From FW021-bin31 sp964647485 (GTDB lineage: Bacteria > Bacteroidota > Bacteroidia > Chitinophagales > Chitinophagaceae), in assembly GCA_964647485.1 (NCBI GenBank), contig CAZYHV010000005.1, positions 1 to 64,000 on the forward strand: a stretch of 64,000 nucleotides of DNA, in the 5' to 3' direction. Under the pieces are notes generated by a model, which was given only the letters and a program-made list of their open reading frames with translations, did not search any database and was not told the DNA's origin. Below, one piece after another: positions 16,419 to 26,932 of the stretch. The translations under genes and the position numbers were made by a program. Within the stretch, counting starts at the first letter, position 1. Every line of letters begins with the position of its first letter.

Positions 16419-18911
16419 ATGAAAAAGTTCACTTCTTTTAGCTTACTGAGTATTGCGTTTCTCCTCTTTCTTTTTCCTATGCAAAAGGTTCAGGCTCAAA
16501 ATAAAATAGATAAAGGAACTCTCCTTCAGGGACATATTGAAAATAACAGAAAAGAAGCGGTTCCGTTTGTAACAATCACACTAAGAAAGGCCTCTGATTC
16601 CTCATTAGTCAAAGGAAACCTTAGTGATAGCCTAGGTAACTTTAGCTTTCAAGCAATTCAACCCGGCACTTATTATCTCCGGGTTCAACATATAGGATAT
16701 GGTAGCACCAGTTCTCAACCTATCTCCGTCAAGCAAGAGAACAAGAATATTCATCTCCCTACACTTACCCTAACCAAAAATGACAAAAAGCTAAAAGAGG
16801 TTGATGTAAAAGCTTCAAAACCCGTGATTCAACACCTTCCCGGGCAAACCATTGTCAATGTAGAAAATAGTAGTCTGAGCGCCGGGAATACCGTTATGGG
16901 AGTGTTAAGAAAATCTCCGGGAGTAATGGTAGATCAAAACGATAATATTTATCTGAATGGGAAAAAAGGAATAATGGTCACCATCAACGGGCGTCCAACA
17001 CATTTATCGGGAGATCAGCTGGCTTCTATTTTAAAAAACATGCCGGCTTCTGCCCTTTCAAAAATAGAATTGATGCGACAGCCGCCGGCTAAATATTCTG
17101 CAGAAGGAACAGCCGGAATCATTAACTTAGTTATGAAAAAACAAGTGGCCCTCGGATTCAATGGAAGTATAAATGCCGGTGTAGGGTATGGTCAATATTG
17201 GCAATACAGTGGAGGTACCGATTTAAATTATAAAAGTAAAAAATGGAGTCTCTATGGCAATTACAACTACAACCATAAAAAGAATAAAATAGATATCAAT
17301 GGTCATCGTAAGTTTTTTGATAAAGGAACAAATGACTTGGAAAGTCAAATGCAACAGCTTACACAAATTCAGGTAGGAGGCGGTAATCAAACGGCTCAAT
17401 TAGGCGTAGATTACAATTTCACACCTACACAAACCATTGGATTTGTAGCGCAGGGGAGCTTCAACAATGGAGACTTTAAAAGTAACAGCCCCAGTCGATT
17501 TTTAGAAGCCGATAATCAATTAGATTCGATTTCCACCTCTACCAACGATATTGGATATAACTGGGAAAACGAAAGTGCCAATCTTCACTATAACATCGAT
17601 CTGGATAAAAAAGGAAGTAAATTAAATATTAATGCTGATTATAATCATTTCTTTCAGTCGATGCCACAATCTATGCAAACCCACACAACCGATGCAAACG
17701 GAAACCCCATAGGAAAAATCATCAAAAGGAAAGGAAAACAACCTAATAACATTAATATTTATGCCGGAAAAATAGATTATACCGATATCATTAATCCAAA
17801 ACTGAATATTGAAGCCGGTTTGAAGACCAGTTTTGTCAACACAAAAAACAAAAGCCTTTTTCAAATAAACAACAACGGACAGTGGGAAGACGACCAAAGT
17901 AGAAATAATCATTTTAGTTATAAGGAAAATGTAAATGCTGCCTATTTTACACTTGGGAAGAGTTTTAATAAAGGATGGAAGGCTAAAATAGGCGTTCGAG
18001 CAGAACAAACAAATATTAAAACCTATCAACTCGAAACTGATTCTGCCAATACCCAAAATTATTTTGATTTATTTCCCAACCTTTCCTTATCCAAGACCAT
18101 CAATCCCAATCATATTCTCAACCTATCCTATACCCGACGTATAGATCGTCCCAATTATCAATACCTCAATCCTTTCATTTATTATGTAGACGAATATACT
18201 TATCGGGAAGGAAATCCTTATTTGAAACCTCAATATATTCGATCTCTTGAATTGTCTTATACTTTCTATAAAAGATACTCAATGATATTAAGTTATAGTC
18301 ATACGAAAGACATTATGACAGAAATTGCAAGAAGGGAACCTCATTCCCAAGCTCTTTACCAGACCCACGACAATCTGAACAAATTAGACAACCTGACTCT
18401 AAGTTTTAATTTACCTATTAAGATTACTCCATGGTGGCAAACCTATAACTCCTTGAAAATATTCTATAACAACTACCGGGGGCTTTATAATGGGCTTCCT
18501 CTAAATAAAGATTATACTTCATTTACCGCTAACACTTATCAAAGTTTTCTTTTGCCGAATCATTGGAAAGCAGAATTAACCGGTATGTATCGCAGTAAAA
18601 TGATTATGGGCCCGATCGTTGTAACTCCCATGTACATGGTGTCGGCGGGTATTGAAAAGTCTTTTTGGCATCAAAAAGCAGATATTAAGCTTAATCTGCA
18701 AGATATTTTCCAATCCATTGACTTTACCGGAGAAATGAATTTTGGAGATATTCACACTCGACAAAATATTCATGCTTATAGAAGAGCCTTACATCTTACC
18801 TTCACCTGGCATTTTGGCAATCAAAAGGTAAAAGTAAAACAGTATAAGAACACGGGGATTCAGAAAGAAGAGAATAGAATCCAAAAAGGGAAAGGGGACA
18901 GCAAAATGTAA
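16419..18911 (+). CDS. Outer membrane beta-barrel family protein (TonB-dependent receptor-like)
   Basis: 830 aa. The signal peptide ends near VQAQ. A carboxypeptidase-regulatory-like domain follows (LLQGHIENNRKEAVPFVTITLRK is its first strand region). Next comes a plug-like segment (MGVLRKSPGVMVDQNDNIYLNGKKG, with the LNG motif) and a barrel of the outer-membrane-beta-barrel type with RRIDRPNYQYLNPF. The C-terminus ends in a basic tail after TFTWHFGNQ rather than at the last strand. It stands alone, divergent from the two-component genes, and no SusD partner is adjacent. Substrate unknown. Confidence 0.88.
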   Translation: MKKFTSFSLLSIAFLLFLFPMQKVQAQNKIDKGTLLQGHIENNRKEAVPFVTITLRKASDSSLVKGNLSDSLGNFSFQAIQPGTYYLRVQHIGYGSTSSQPISVKQENKNIHLPTLTLTKNDKKLKEVDVKASKPVIQHLPGQTIVNVENSSLSAGNTVMGVLRKSPGVMVDQNDNIYLNGKKGIMVTINGRPTHLSGDQLASILKNMPASALSKIELMRQPPAKYSAEGTAGIINLVMKKQVALGFNGSINAGVGYGQYWQYSGGTDLNYKSKKWSLYGNYNYNHKKNKIDINGHRKFFDKGTNDLESQMQQLTQIQVGGGNQTAQLGVDYNFTPTQTIGFVAQGSFNNGDFKSNSPSRFLEADNQLDSISTSTNDIGYNWENESANLHYNIDLDKKGSKLNINADYNHFFQSMPQSMQTHTTDANGNPIGKIIKRKGKQPNNINIYAGKIDYTDIINPKLNIEAGLKTSFVNTKNKSLFQINNNGQWEDDQSRNNHFSYKENVNAAYFTLGKSFNKGWKAKIGVRAEQTNIKTYQLETDSANTQNYFDLFPNLSLSKTINPNHILNLSYTRRIDRPNYQYLNPFIYYVDEYTYREGNPYLKPQYIRSLELSYTFYKRYSMILSYSHTKDIMTEIARREPHSQALYQTHDNLNKLDNLTLSFNLPIKITPWWQTYNSLKIFYNNYRGLYNGLPLNKDYTSFTANTYQSFLLPNHWKAELTGMYRSKMIMGPIVVTPMYMVSAGIEKSFWHQKADIKLNLQDIFQSIDFTGEMNFGDIHTRQNIHAYRRALHLTFTWHFGNQKVKVKQYKNTGIQKEENRIQKGKGDSKM

Positions 18912-18930
18912 AATTAATTTCAAGTCAGGG

Positions 18931-19593
18931 TCATTCTTTCCATAAAAAAGGATAAAGAACTAAAGCCAATCCAATGACCAATACATCCATTCCTGCCAGC
19001 AACAAAATCATCTTCAGTAGTCCCGGCTGATAAACCGGAATAAAAGCTGTCTTTGTTGCATTCACTAAAATCAAAATCATAGGAACGACTAGCGGGAACC
19101 CCATAATCGCCATCAGAGCCGCATTTTGACCGGCCCTGGCAGCTATAGCCGAAAGCATGGTAAACACCAAAGATAAACTTACCCCTCCAAGACATACCAT
19201 TCCAACATAAAACAACGGATTAATCAAAGGATTTCCTAGCATCACAGTATAAAGTCCCAATGTAATAAGACTCATCAAAACCATCAATAATACATTATAT
19301 AAGAGTTTGGAAATCATAAACTCTCTTGCTCCGGCTAAGGTATAAAAATACAGCATCCGTGCTCGGCTTTCCTGAAGAAAACTACGGGCTACCGTATTTA
19401 CGGTAATAAATAGTTGAACGACCCAAAAAAGAGCATTCCATACCTTGGCTTGCGGATGATGCAAAGCAATATATAAGACAAAAAGCGTAGAACAAACGTA
19501 CAACAGCATGCCATATAAGGCATATTTTTGACGCCATTCCAACCGAAACTCTTTTCCTATTAGTGTAAATACCTGCTTTCCCGATATTGCCAT
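18931..19593 (-). CDS. ccmB: Heme exporter protein B (CcmB-like)
   Basis: 220 aa from the ATG at 19593; a TTG at 19668 would add 25 residues not seen in the family. It has six hydrophobic segments and the N-terminal signature KEFRLEWRQKYALYGMLLY. The sequence FLQESRARMLYFYTLAGA is typical of CcmB. It is the membrane subunit of the ABC complex used in cytochrome c maturation. Its partners (ccmA, ccmC) are not adjacent in this window. Convergent with the barrel gene, 20 bp between stops. Confidence 0.88.
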   Translation of the reverse strand: MAISGKQVFTLIGKEFRLEWRQKYALYGMLLYVCSTLFVLYIALHHPQAKVWNALFWVVQLFITVNTVARSFLQESRARMLYFYTLAGAREFMISKLLYNVLLMVLMSLITLGLYTVMLGNPLINPLFYVGMVCLGGVSLSLVFTMLSAIAARAGQNAALMAIMGFPLVVPMILILVNATKTAFIPVYQPGLLKMILLLAGMDVLVIGLALVLYPFLWKE

Positions 19594-19690
19594 AAGCAGC
19601 AAAAATACATATTTTATATTCAGATTCCCCTCTAAAAAGGCATAATTCGGAAATCCCAGCCTTGACAATGGCAGAACTTCCTATTGAAGC

Positions 19691-19721
19691 TTGAATAGTA
19701 AAAAATTAAACCTTACTTTTG
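19691..19721 (+). promoter_or_regulatory. sucD promoter
   Basis: A TTG at 19691 and TACTTTTG at 19714-19721 separated by 20 nt match the Bacteroidota sigma-A promoter (-33 and -7 boxes) well. The ATG is at 19766, leaving a leader of about 40 nt. Confidence 0.7.
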
Positions 19722-19765
19722 CTTCATATTATCACATCAAATAATCATAAGAAATAATACAGACT

Positions 19766-20638
19766 ATGAGTGTATTAGTCAATAAAGACAGCAAAGTCAT
19801 TGTTCAAGGATTTACAGGAACAGAAGGTTCCTTTCATGCTTCCCAAATGATTGAATATGGTACCAACGTAGTGGGAGGAGTAACTCCCAAAAAAGGAGGG
19901 CAAACCCACCTAGACCGACCGGTTTTCAACACGGTAGCAGATGCCGTAAAAGAAACGGGAGCGAATGTTTCTATTATTTTTGTCCCCCCTCCCTTTGCCG
20001 GAGATGCTATAATGGAAGCTGCTCAGGCGGGAGTAGAGCTTATCGTCTGTATCACTGAAGGAATCCCTACACAGGATATGGTGAAAGCTAAAAAATATAT
20101 TGAAGGGAAAAACACCCGATTGATTGGACCTAATTGTCCCGGAGTCATTACTGCCGGAGAGGCCAAAGTAGGCATCATGCCGGGCTTTGTATTTAAACCG
20201 GGAAAAATCGGAATTGTTTCCAAATCAGGAACCCTCACCTATGAAGCTTCTGACCAGGTTGTTAAAGCCGGATTAGGAGTTTCTACGGCTATCGGAATCG
20301 GTGGGGATCCCATCATTGGAACACCAACAAAAGAAGCCGTACAATTATTCATGGAAGACGATGATACAGAAGGAATTGTAGTCATAGGAGAAATTGGAGG
20401 AAATATGGAAGCGGATGCAGCTCGCTGGATCAAAGAACATGGAACCAAACCCGTTGTCGGATTCATTGCCGGACAAACGGCTCCTCCCGGACGCCGAATG
20501 GGACATGCCGGCGCCATCGTAGGAGGAAAAGATGATACCGCTGCAGCAAAGATGAAAATCATGAGAGAATGTGGCATCGCTGTAGTTGATAGCCCTGCCG
20601 ATATTGGGAAGTCTATGGCCGAAGCACTAAAGAAATAG
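19766..20638 (+). CDS. sucD: Succinate--CoA ligase, alpha subunit
   Basis: 290 aa, full length. With SucC it interconverts succinyl-CoA and succinate with nucleotide phosphorylation in the TCA cycle. The CoA-binding N-terminal domain has VQGFTGTEGSFH and the catalytic phospho-histidine lies in MGHAGAIVGG (about His247). It is monocistronic with its own promoter and terminator. The beta subunit gene sucC is 7.5 kb away on the opposite strand. Confidence 0.97.
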   Translation: MSVLVNKDSKVIVQGFTGTEGSFHASQMIEYGTNVVGGVTPKKGGQTHLDRPVFNTVADAVKETGANVSIIFVPPPFAGDAIMEAAQAGVELIVCITEGIPTQDMVKAKKYIEGKNTRLIGPNCPGVITAGEAKVGIMPGFVFKPGKIGIVSKSGTLTYEASDQVVKAGLGVSTAIGIGGDPIIGTPTKEAVQLFMEDDDTEGIVVIGEIGGNMEADAARWIKEHGTKPVVGFIAGQTAPPGRRMGHAGAIVGGKDDTAAAKMKIMRECGIAVVDSPADIGKSMAEALKK

Positions 20639-20697
20639 AGAAGACAGCCTCGAAAAATTTCCTTTTACAGGTGGCCGTTTTCTAAAAACAGCACAAT

Positions 20698-20732
20698 AAA
20701 AAATCCTGCATTCATGCAGGATTTTTTATTTT
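20698..20732 (+). terminator. Intrinsic terminator of sucD
   Basis: AATCCTGCA, loop TTCA, TGCAGGATT, followed by a T-run. Perfect 9-bp stem extended by A-T pairs. Confidence 0.92.
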
Positions 20733-20810
20733 CCCATGATTCTTCTATCTTTCTACCCATAATTTCTTAATAATGCTATAACCCCTTTGAAAATAAGGCA
20801 TAAAAATTGG

Positions 20811-20840
20811 TTGAAAGACTTTATGGAATTCCTAATTTTG
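20811..20840 (+). promoter_or_regulatory. Promoter of the alpha-2-macroglobulin gene
   Basis: TTG at 20811, 19-nt spacer, TAATTTTG at 20833-20840. The ATG at 20855 or 20861 follows closely. Confidence 0.65.
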
Positions 20841-20854
20841 AGCATCTATAATAT

Positions 20855-23800
20855 ATGGTTATGAAACAGTTTATTTTATTCTCTACTATAGCAATACTCT
20901 TTTTCTCCAATCGAGCCTTTTCACAGCAACAACAACCTTACCAACAAGATTGGGAAAAGGTGGCTCAGGCAGAAAATAACGGAAAAAGCCGAACAGCATG
21001 GAATATCACTAAGACCATTTATTCCAAAGCTACCCGGGACAAAAATAACCAGGAACAAATCAAAGCGCTGATCTATCAATTAAAATACAGAAGCGCTATA
21101 GAAGAAAATGCTAATCTTAAAAACATTCACCAGGTCGATTCCCTGAGACAAAAGGCAAACGGTATTACCCAGGCTCTTTTACAAAATTTAGAGGCAAAAA
21201 TCTATCTTGCTTATGTCCATGCCAATAAATTTAAGATCCTCAACAGAACGACTTCTTCCTCTGAAAGTCAAGAAGACATCTCCACCTGGAGTCTTCCTCA
21301 CCTTTATGATACCATCAGTCATTTATATCTTCATTCTCTGAATAACAAAGAAAAACTTAAATCTATTCCGGTTAAAAATTATACCACCCTTATAGACACA
21401 GGAAAAAATGCACTTTCCCTGCGACCTACATTGTATGATGTTCTTACCCATAATGCACTTGAATATTTCACTTCTGAGGAATCTACGCTTACCAAACCGG
21501 CACAGCATTTTGTTATTAACAACCCTAAAGCACTGGCTCCTGCCTCTACCTTTGTCAAAGAATCTTTTGAAACTGTCGATTCCAGTTCTCAATCATGGAA
21601 TGCACTAAAATTATATCAGGACTTAATCACTTTCCACCTTAAAGATAAAAACCCGGAAGCGCTGGTTGATGCAGATATTCATCGATTGGAATTTGTTTTC
21701 AATAAAGGGGTATTCCCGAAAAAAGACACCTTGTTTAAAAAAGCACTAAGACATCTAATCGAAAAGTACCCTGCTCCTTTACAATCTGAAGCCACCTATC
21801 GCCTAGCTCAATGGTTTTATAGCAAAGGCAATCTTTATAATGCACAAACGCACCCAAAATATCAATGGGCGAAGAAAGCAGCACTGCTCCTCTGCAAAAA
21901 AGGATCAGACAGCCTCGTAAATGAAGGTACTGTCAAGTGTAATCAACTAAAAGAGCGTATTCTCCATCCTAATTTATCGGTCAAAACAGAACAGGTAAAT
22001 ATTCCAAAAGAACCTTTCAGAGCCTTGGTTTCTTACCAAAATGAAGACGAAGTGTGGTTCCGAATCGTACCTTTAGAAACCAAACCCAGAAGAATTTTCC
22101 GTCATCCGGCTCAACTAGCAGATCTTTTAGAAGAAGAGCCCTTAAAAACATGGAATCTGGATCTTCCTCTTCCCAAAGATTATCAAGAACACAAAGTAGA
22201 AATAAAAGTAGACCCACTTCCTGTTGGAAGATATGCGCTTATAGCCTCTACCAATTCTAACTTTAATAAGGAAAAATCCCCCGTATCTTACATCAAATTC
22301 TCGGTATCTAATTTAAGTTATGTAGAAGATCGAGAAGGAAATTTCTTGGTGTTAGACAGAGAAAGCGGTAAACCGATAAAAAAAGCCAAAGTAAGAATTT
22401 GGCATACCAAATACAGTAAGAAAAAGAAAAAAAACGTTCTCGATAAAGGAAATAGATATAAAACAGATAAACAGGGGCATTTCCAATTAGACAAAGATGA
22501 AAAAGGCGGTCGTTTTCTTTTAGAAGTATCTAAGAAGAAAGAACATCTTTTTGTGGTTCAACAGAGCTATCATTCCCATTCGATTCCGAAAATAACAAAA
22601 AAGAAAGAAATAAAAGGATTTTTATTTACAGATCGATCCATTTATCGCCCCGGACAAAAACTGTATTTCAAAGGTTTATTAACCCAGACAAATCAAACCA
22701 CCGAAGACTATCAAGTGATCCAAGACAAAACTGTAACTGTCTTTTTATATGATGCCAACAATCAGAAAATAGATTCTCAGAAGGTCACCAGCAATAATTT
22801 TGGCTCTTTTTCCGGTACTTTTGATCTGCCGGCTTCTTCTATGAATGGAAGAATGCATCTTTCCGTTACCCGACCGGGAATTTATCACGCTTTTTCTGTG
22901 GAAGCATATAAACGCCCAACTTTTGACCTCCATTGGGATAAAAAAGCAAAAAATTACAAATTAGGGGATCAGGTTACTGTATCAGGAAAAGTAATGGGAT
23001 ATAACGGAGTACCTGAAAATGGAGCAAACATCAAATACCAGGTCAGTAGAAAGCCTTTCCGTTTTCCGTATAGACATATTAACACTTCAAGGATGATTTA
23101 TCCTCCCTCATACAATCAAAAACAAATCATTACACAGGGAGTCATAAAAGCAGATGCTGTCGGTCAATTTAAGATTCCTTTCAAAGCCATTCCCAAAGAA
23201 GGAATCCCCAAGAAATATCGTATCTTTAATTACAAAGTTTCTATTGATGTTTCCAATACCAGTGGAGAATCTCATCATTATGACTATAACCTACCTATAG
23301 GGGATCATTCCTTATTATTATCATTAGAAATGCCGAAGAAAATAGAACTGAAAAATACAGATACTATTTTTGTAAAAAGTACGGATTTGCAAGGAAAATT
23401 TAAACCTACTTCCGTTGCTATCACAATCTATCCCTTAAAAGGACCACAACGCTTCATAAAAAAAAGACTCTGGGACAGCCCCGATCAGTTCATTATGGAT
23501 GAAAAAGATTTTTTAGATAACTTCCCCCATGATGAATATAAAGAGGAAAGCAAGAAAGAAAACTGGACCAAAGGAGCTCCTGTTTATGTTTCTAATGACC
23601 GAACCAATGCCAAAGGCAAAATTCCCTTTAACCCGGGTAATATTCGCCAAGGATGGTATTTGATAGAAGTAACGACCAGGGACAAAAGTGGAGAATATAT
23701 TAAGGATAGCCAATACGTACAGATATACCATAGCGGGGTGAAGCATATCCCCTTTTTCCATAAAATGATATGGACTTCAAAGGATAACCTATCAGGAGTG

Positions 23801-26800
23801 CCGGGAGACAAACTTTCCTGGAAAATCGGCTCCTCAGAAAAAGCCTTCATCTTTGAACAAAACAGTACTTTAAAAGGAACAGAGAAGGTTCAAAAACTTC
23901 GATTAAACCACAAAGTAAAAGATGAAAATTATAAAGTTACCGATGCAGATCGAGGGGGATTGGTAAAACACTATGTTTCTGTTCGATTTAACCGAGTGTT
24001 TAAAAAAGATCTAACCATTAAGGTGCCTTGGAAAGAAAAACAATTGCAAATAAAATATCAAACTTTCAGAAATAAGATTTTACCCGGAAAGAAAGAAAAA
24101 TGGGAAGTACAAATTACAGGTCCCAATCATGAAAAAGTCAATGCCGAACTACTGGCCGCTATGTATGATTTGTCATTAGATCAATTCACACCTCATCATT
24201 GGGATAATTTACATCAACTCTTCCCTAAGCTTCAGAATAGAAATGCTTGGGATTATGATCAAAATTTTCGAGTAGATCAATCCAATAATGCCTTTGTCTA
24301 TCATCCTAAAAGGAGGAAACATCCCGACTTCCATCGTCAATATCCTACACTGAGAAGTTTCGGACTTTATAAAAGCCATTTTCCTATTTCATTTAGAGGA
24401 CAATCTCTAAATGAAAGGGTCATTGTTGGTTTCCGGAAAGACTCCAAAAAACAGACAACAGGAGCCATCTCCAGAAGACAAAATCTTTCACAGCAAAAAG
24501 CTCCGATGGCTCCTGAAGGTAACGTATCACAGGAGAAAAATAATCCTGTTGAAGAAACGACTTCTCCAAAAGCCCCTTTAAAAATTAGAAAAGACTTTAG
24601 AGAAACCGCTTTTTTCTATCCCCATTTGCACACAGATGCCGAAGGAAATATTTCTTTTTCTTTTACGTCTCCTGAGGCTCTGACTCAATGGAAACTAATG
24701 TTACAGGCTCACACCAAAGATTTAGAAATTGGTTACTCAGAAAAAACTGTCACTACACAGAAGCCTTTAATGATTCAAATGAATGCCCCAAGGTTTGTGC
24801 GTCAGGGAGATCAGCTCACTTTAACCGCCAAAGTGAGCAATTTATCAAAAAAGCCACAGTCAGGAAAAGCCCTTTTGTCCTTTAAAAATACAGAAACAAA
24901 TAAAGAAAGCGCTATCATAGAGAAGAATAAAGAAGTTTCCTTTTCCGTAAAACCGGGACAAACTACCTCTGTTTCCTGGAAGATTGATATTCCTAAGGAT
25001 TATACAGATGCACTAACCTATACGGTGAATGCTACCGCCGGATCTTTCAGCGATGGAGAACAGGATATTCTCCCGGTATTAAGTAACCAAACAGAAATCA
25101 CCTCTTCCCTTCCTTTCCATTTCACCGGAAACGGACATCATCAAATCAATTGGGAAACCTTTTCTAAACTGGGGAAATCATCCTCTATTCAACCCGAAAA
25201 CATTACTGTTGAGTATACCGCTAATCCTATCTGGTACGTGGTACAGGCACTGCCTTTCATCGACAAAGACTATAAGAAGTGCGCCAATGCCCTATTCAGA
25301 AAAGTATATGCCAATGCCCTTAGTCGGTACGTAGCACTAAAAATTCCACATTTCAAAGAAATTACCCAACATTGGTTACAAGCTGATTCCAACGCACTTA
25401 AAAGTCCATTACAAAAAAATGAAGAACTAAAGAATATTCTATTAAAAGAGACCCCCTGGGTACGTACAGCACAATCTGAAGCCGCTCAAAAAGCAAGAGT
25501 AGCACATTGGTATCAACAAACAGACGAACAACTTAAACTTAAAGCAGCCATTGAAGAATTAAAAAAATTGCAATTAGGAAACGGCGGGTTCAGCTGGTTT
25601 AAAAAAATGCCGGATAATTGGCTGATCACACAAGAAATTGTGACCGGGATTGGACATCTGAAAAAACTCCATGCCTTCCCTCATATCGCAGCAAATGATC
25701 TTCGAAATATCGTTCGAAAAGCAGTACCTTACCTGGATAAAAAGATGAAAGAAAGATATCAATGGTTGCAATCGAACAATCAATTAGAGAAAACGGCGAT
25801 TCGACCTATCGATATTCAATATTTGTATATGCGGAGTTTCTTTCCCGATATTCCAATGGAGAAGAGTATCAATACAGGGTATCAATACTTTTATCAACAG
25901 GCAGAAAAACATTGGACGAAACAATCTCCCTATTTAAAATCCATGTTGGCACTCACTTTTAATAAAAAAAAGAAAGCGCTCGCTCAAAAAATTGTCACTT
26001 CTTTAGAAGAAACACTCATTAAAGGAAATCATGGAGGCCTGCATTGGAAAAAGAGAGTTTCTCCTGTTTATTATTGGCATCAGGCTCCTATTGCTACACA
26101 AGCTATTGCCCTTGAAGCTTTTACTGATTTAGGAGCAAATCAGGATACAATCAATGCAATGCGGGAATGGCTCCTCAATCAAAAGCAAACACGTTTCTGG
26201 GGAACCCAAAGAGCTACGGCAAATGCTGTATATGCACTTCTCTTGGATGGATCTGACTGGGAACAATCAAAACCTAAAATACACATCCAAATAGGAGATT
26301 CTACCTACGTCTTTGGAAATGGAAAATGGGGATTACAATATAAAAAAATAACAATCCCCAAAGAAGACATAAATCCAAAAATGCAAAAACTGCAGGTTGA
26401 TATTTCAGGAGCTGCCGATAATCAACCGGGATGGGGAGCAGCCTATTTTCAATATTTTGCTAATATGAACAAGGTCGCCGGAGAAGGTAGTGAATTACAT
26501 ATCCAAAGAAAAGTCTCTAAAGAAGAAAATACTGCCGGAGGACAAACCTTAACCCCAATAGATCAAAACACCCAATTAAAAGTAGGAGACAAAGTCAAAA
26601 TCAGACTGATTGTTAAAGCCGAGCGAGATATGGACTTTGTACATTTTAAGGACATACGAGCTACCTGCATGGAACCTCTACAGGTAATTAGCGGCTATCG
26701 GTTTAAAGATGGTGTAGGTTATTATTCTACGGTGGATGATGCAGCGGTACATTTCTACTTCAGGCATCTTCCTAAAGGGACTTACGTCTTTAATTATACA

Positions 26801-26911
26801 GTATACATTACACAAAAAGGAGATTTTACCGGTGGATTAAGCCAAATTGAGAGTCTGTATGCTCCGGAAATAAGAGGACATTCAGAGGGAGTCAGATTGC
26901 AAGTACAATAA
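20855..26911 (+). CDS. Giant alpha-2-macroglobulin family protein lacking a thioester
   Basis: 2018 aa; a start at the second Met (20861, MKQFILF) is equally likely. Signal peptide ends near AFSQ. An MG2-type domain is seen around residues 585-690 (FLFTDRSIYRPGQKLYFKG). The A2M core follows near residues 1250-1300 (FRETAFFYPHLHTDAEGN), then a helical terpenoid-cyclase-like thioester domain and a C-terminal receptor-binding-like domain. In the thioester position, where relatives have C-x-E-Q, it reads KKCANAL (Cys1476), so the Gln partner is lost and covalent trapping is not expected. By family it is a periplasmic or surface protease trap; any trapping here would be conformational. It stands alone with a promoter and is convergent with the YkuK-like gene. 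No pbpC neighbour. Confidence 0.9.
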   Translation: MVMKQFILFSTIAILFFSNRAFSQQQQPYQQDWEKVAQAENNGKSRTAWNITKTIYSKATRDKNNQEQIKALIYQLKYRSAIEENANLKNIHQVDSLRQKANGITQALLQNLEAKIYLAYVHANKFKILNRTTSSSESQEDISTWSLPHLYDTISHLYLHSLNNKEKLKSIPVKNYTTLIDTGKNALSLRPTLYDVLTHNALEYFTSEESTLTKPAQHFVINNPKALAPASTFVKESFETVDSSSQSWNALKLYQDLITFHLKDKNPEALVDADIHRLEFVFNKGVFPKKDTLFKKALRHLIEKYPAPLQSEATYRLAQWFYSKGNLYNAQTHPKYQWAKKAALLLCKKGSDSLVNEGTVKCNQLKERILHPNLSVKTEQVNIPKEPFRALVSYQNEDEVWFRIVPLETKPRRIFRHPAQLADLLEEEPLKTWNLDLPLPKDYQEHKVEIKVDPLPVGRYALIASTNSNFNKEKSPVSYIKFSVSNLSYVEDREGNFLVLDRESGKPIKKAKVRIWHTKYSKKKKKNVLDKGNRYKTDKQGHFQLDKDEKGGRFLLEVSKKKEHLFVVQQSYHSHSIPKITKKKEIKGFLFTDRSIYRPGQKLYFKGLLTQTNQTTEDYQVIQDKTVTVFLYDANNQKIDSQKVTSNNFGSFSGTFDLPASSMNGRMHLSVTRPGIYHAFSVEAYKRPTFDLHWDKKAKNYKLGDQVTVSGKVMGYNGVPENGANIKYQVSRKPFRFPYRHINTSRMIYPPSYNQKQIITQGVIKADAVGQFKIPFKAIPKEGIPKKYRIFNYKVSIDVSNTSGESHHYDYNLPIGDHSLLLSLEMPKKIELKNTDTIFVKSTDLQGKFKPTSVAITIYPLKGPQRFIKKRLWDSPDQFIMDEKDFLDNFPHDEYKEESKKENWTKGAPVYVSNDRTNAKGKIPFNPGNIRQGWYLIEVTTRDKSGEYIKDSQYVQIYHSGVKHIPFFHKMIWTSKDNLSGVPGDKLSWKIGSSEKAFIFEQNSTLKGTEKVQKLRLNHKVKDENYKVTDADRGGLVKHYVSVRFNRVFKKDLTIKVPWKEKQLQIKYQTFRNKILPGKKEKWEVQITGPNHEKVNAELLAAMYDLSLDQFTPHHWDNLHQLFPKLQNRNAWDYDQNFRVDQSNNAFVYHPKRRKHPDFHRQYPTLRSFGLYKSHFPISFRGQSLNERVIVGFRKDSKKQTTGAISRRQNLSQQKAPMAPEGNVSQEKNNPVEETTSPKAPLKIRKDFRETAFFYPHLHTDAEGNISFSFTSPEALTQWKLMLQAHTKDLEIGYSEKTVTTQKPLMIQMNAPRFVRQGDQLTLTAKVSNLSKKPQSGKALLSFKNTETNKESAIIEKNKEVSFSVKPGQTTSVSWKIDIPKDYTDALTYTVNATAGSFSDGEQDILPVLSNQTEITSSLPFHFTGNGHHQINWETFSKLGKSSSIQPENITVEYTANPIWYVVQALPFIDKDYKKCANALFRKVYANALSRYVALKIPHFKEITQHWLQADSNALKSPLQKNEELKNILLKETPWVRTAQSEAAQKARVAHWYQQTDEQLKLKAAIEELKKLQLGNGGFSWFKKMPDNWLITQEIVTGIGHLKKLHAFPHIAANDLRNIVRKAVPYLDKKMKERYQWLQSNNQLEKTAIRPIDIQYLYMRSFFPDIPMEKSINTGYQYFYQQAEKHWTKQSPYLKSMLALTFNKKKKALAQKIVTSLEETLIKGNHGGLHWKKRVSPVYYWHQAPIATQAIALEAFTDLGANQDTINAMREWLLNQKQTRFWGTQRATANAVYALLLDGSDWEQSKPKIHIQIGDSTYVFGNGKWGLQYKKITIPKEDINPKMQKLQVDISGAADNQPGWGAAYFQYFANMNKVAGEGSELHIQRKVSKEENTAGGQTLTPIDQNTQLKVGDKVKIRLIVKAERDMDFVHFKDIRATCMEPLQVISGYRFKDGVGYYSTVDDAAVHFYFRHLPKGTYVFNYTVYITQKGDFTGGLSQIESLYAPEIRGHSEGVRLQVQ

Positions 26912-26932
26912 GCAAAGTATCCTACCCGATAC

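Noticed and set aside
20239..20577. 112-aa antisense frame in sucD
   Set aside because: Mirror of a highly conserved gene with strong codon constraint; shadow frame.
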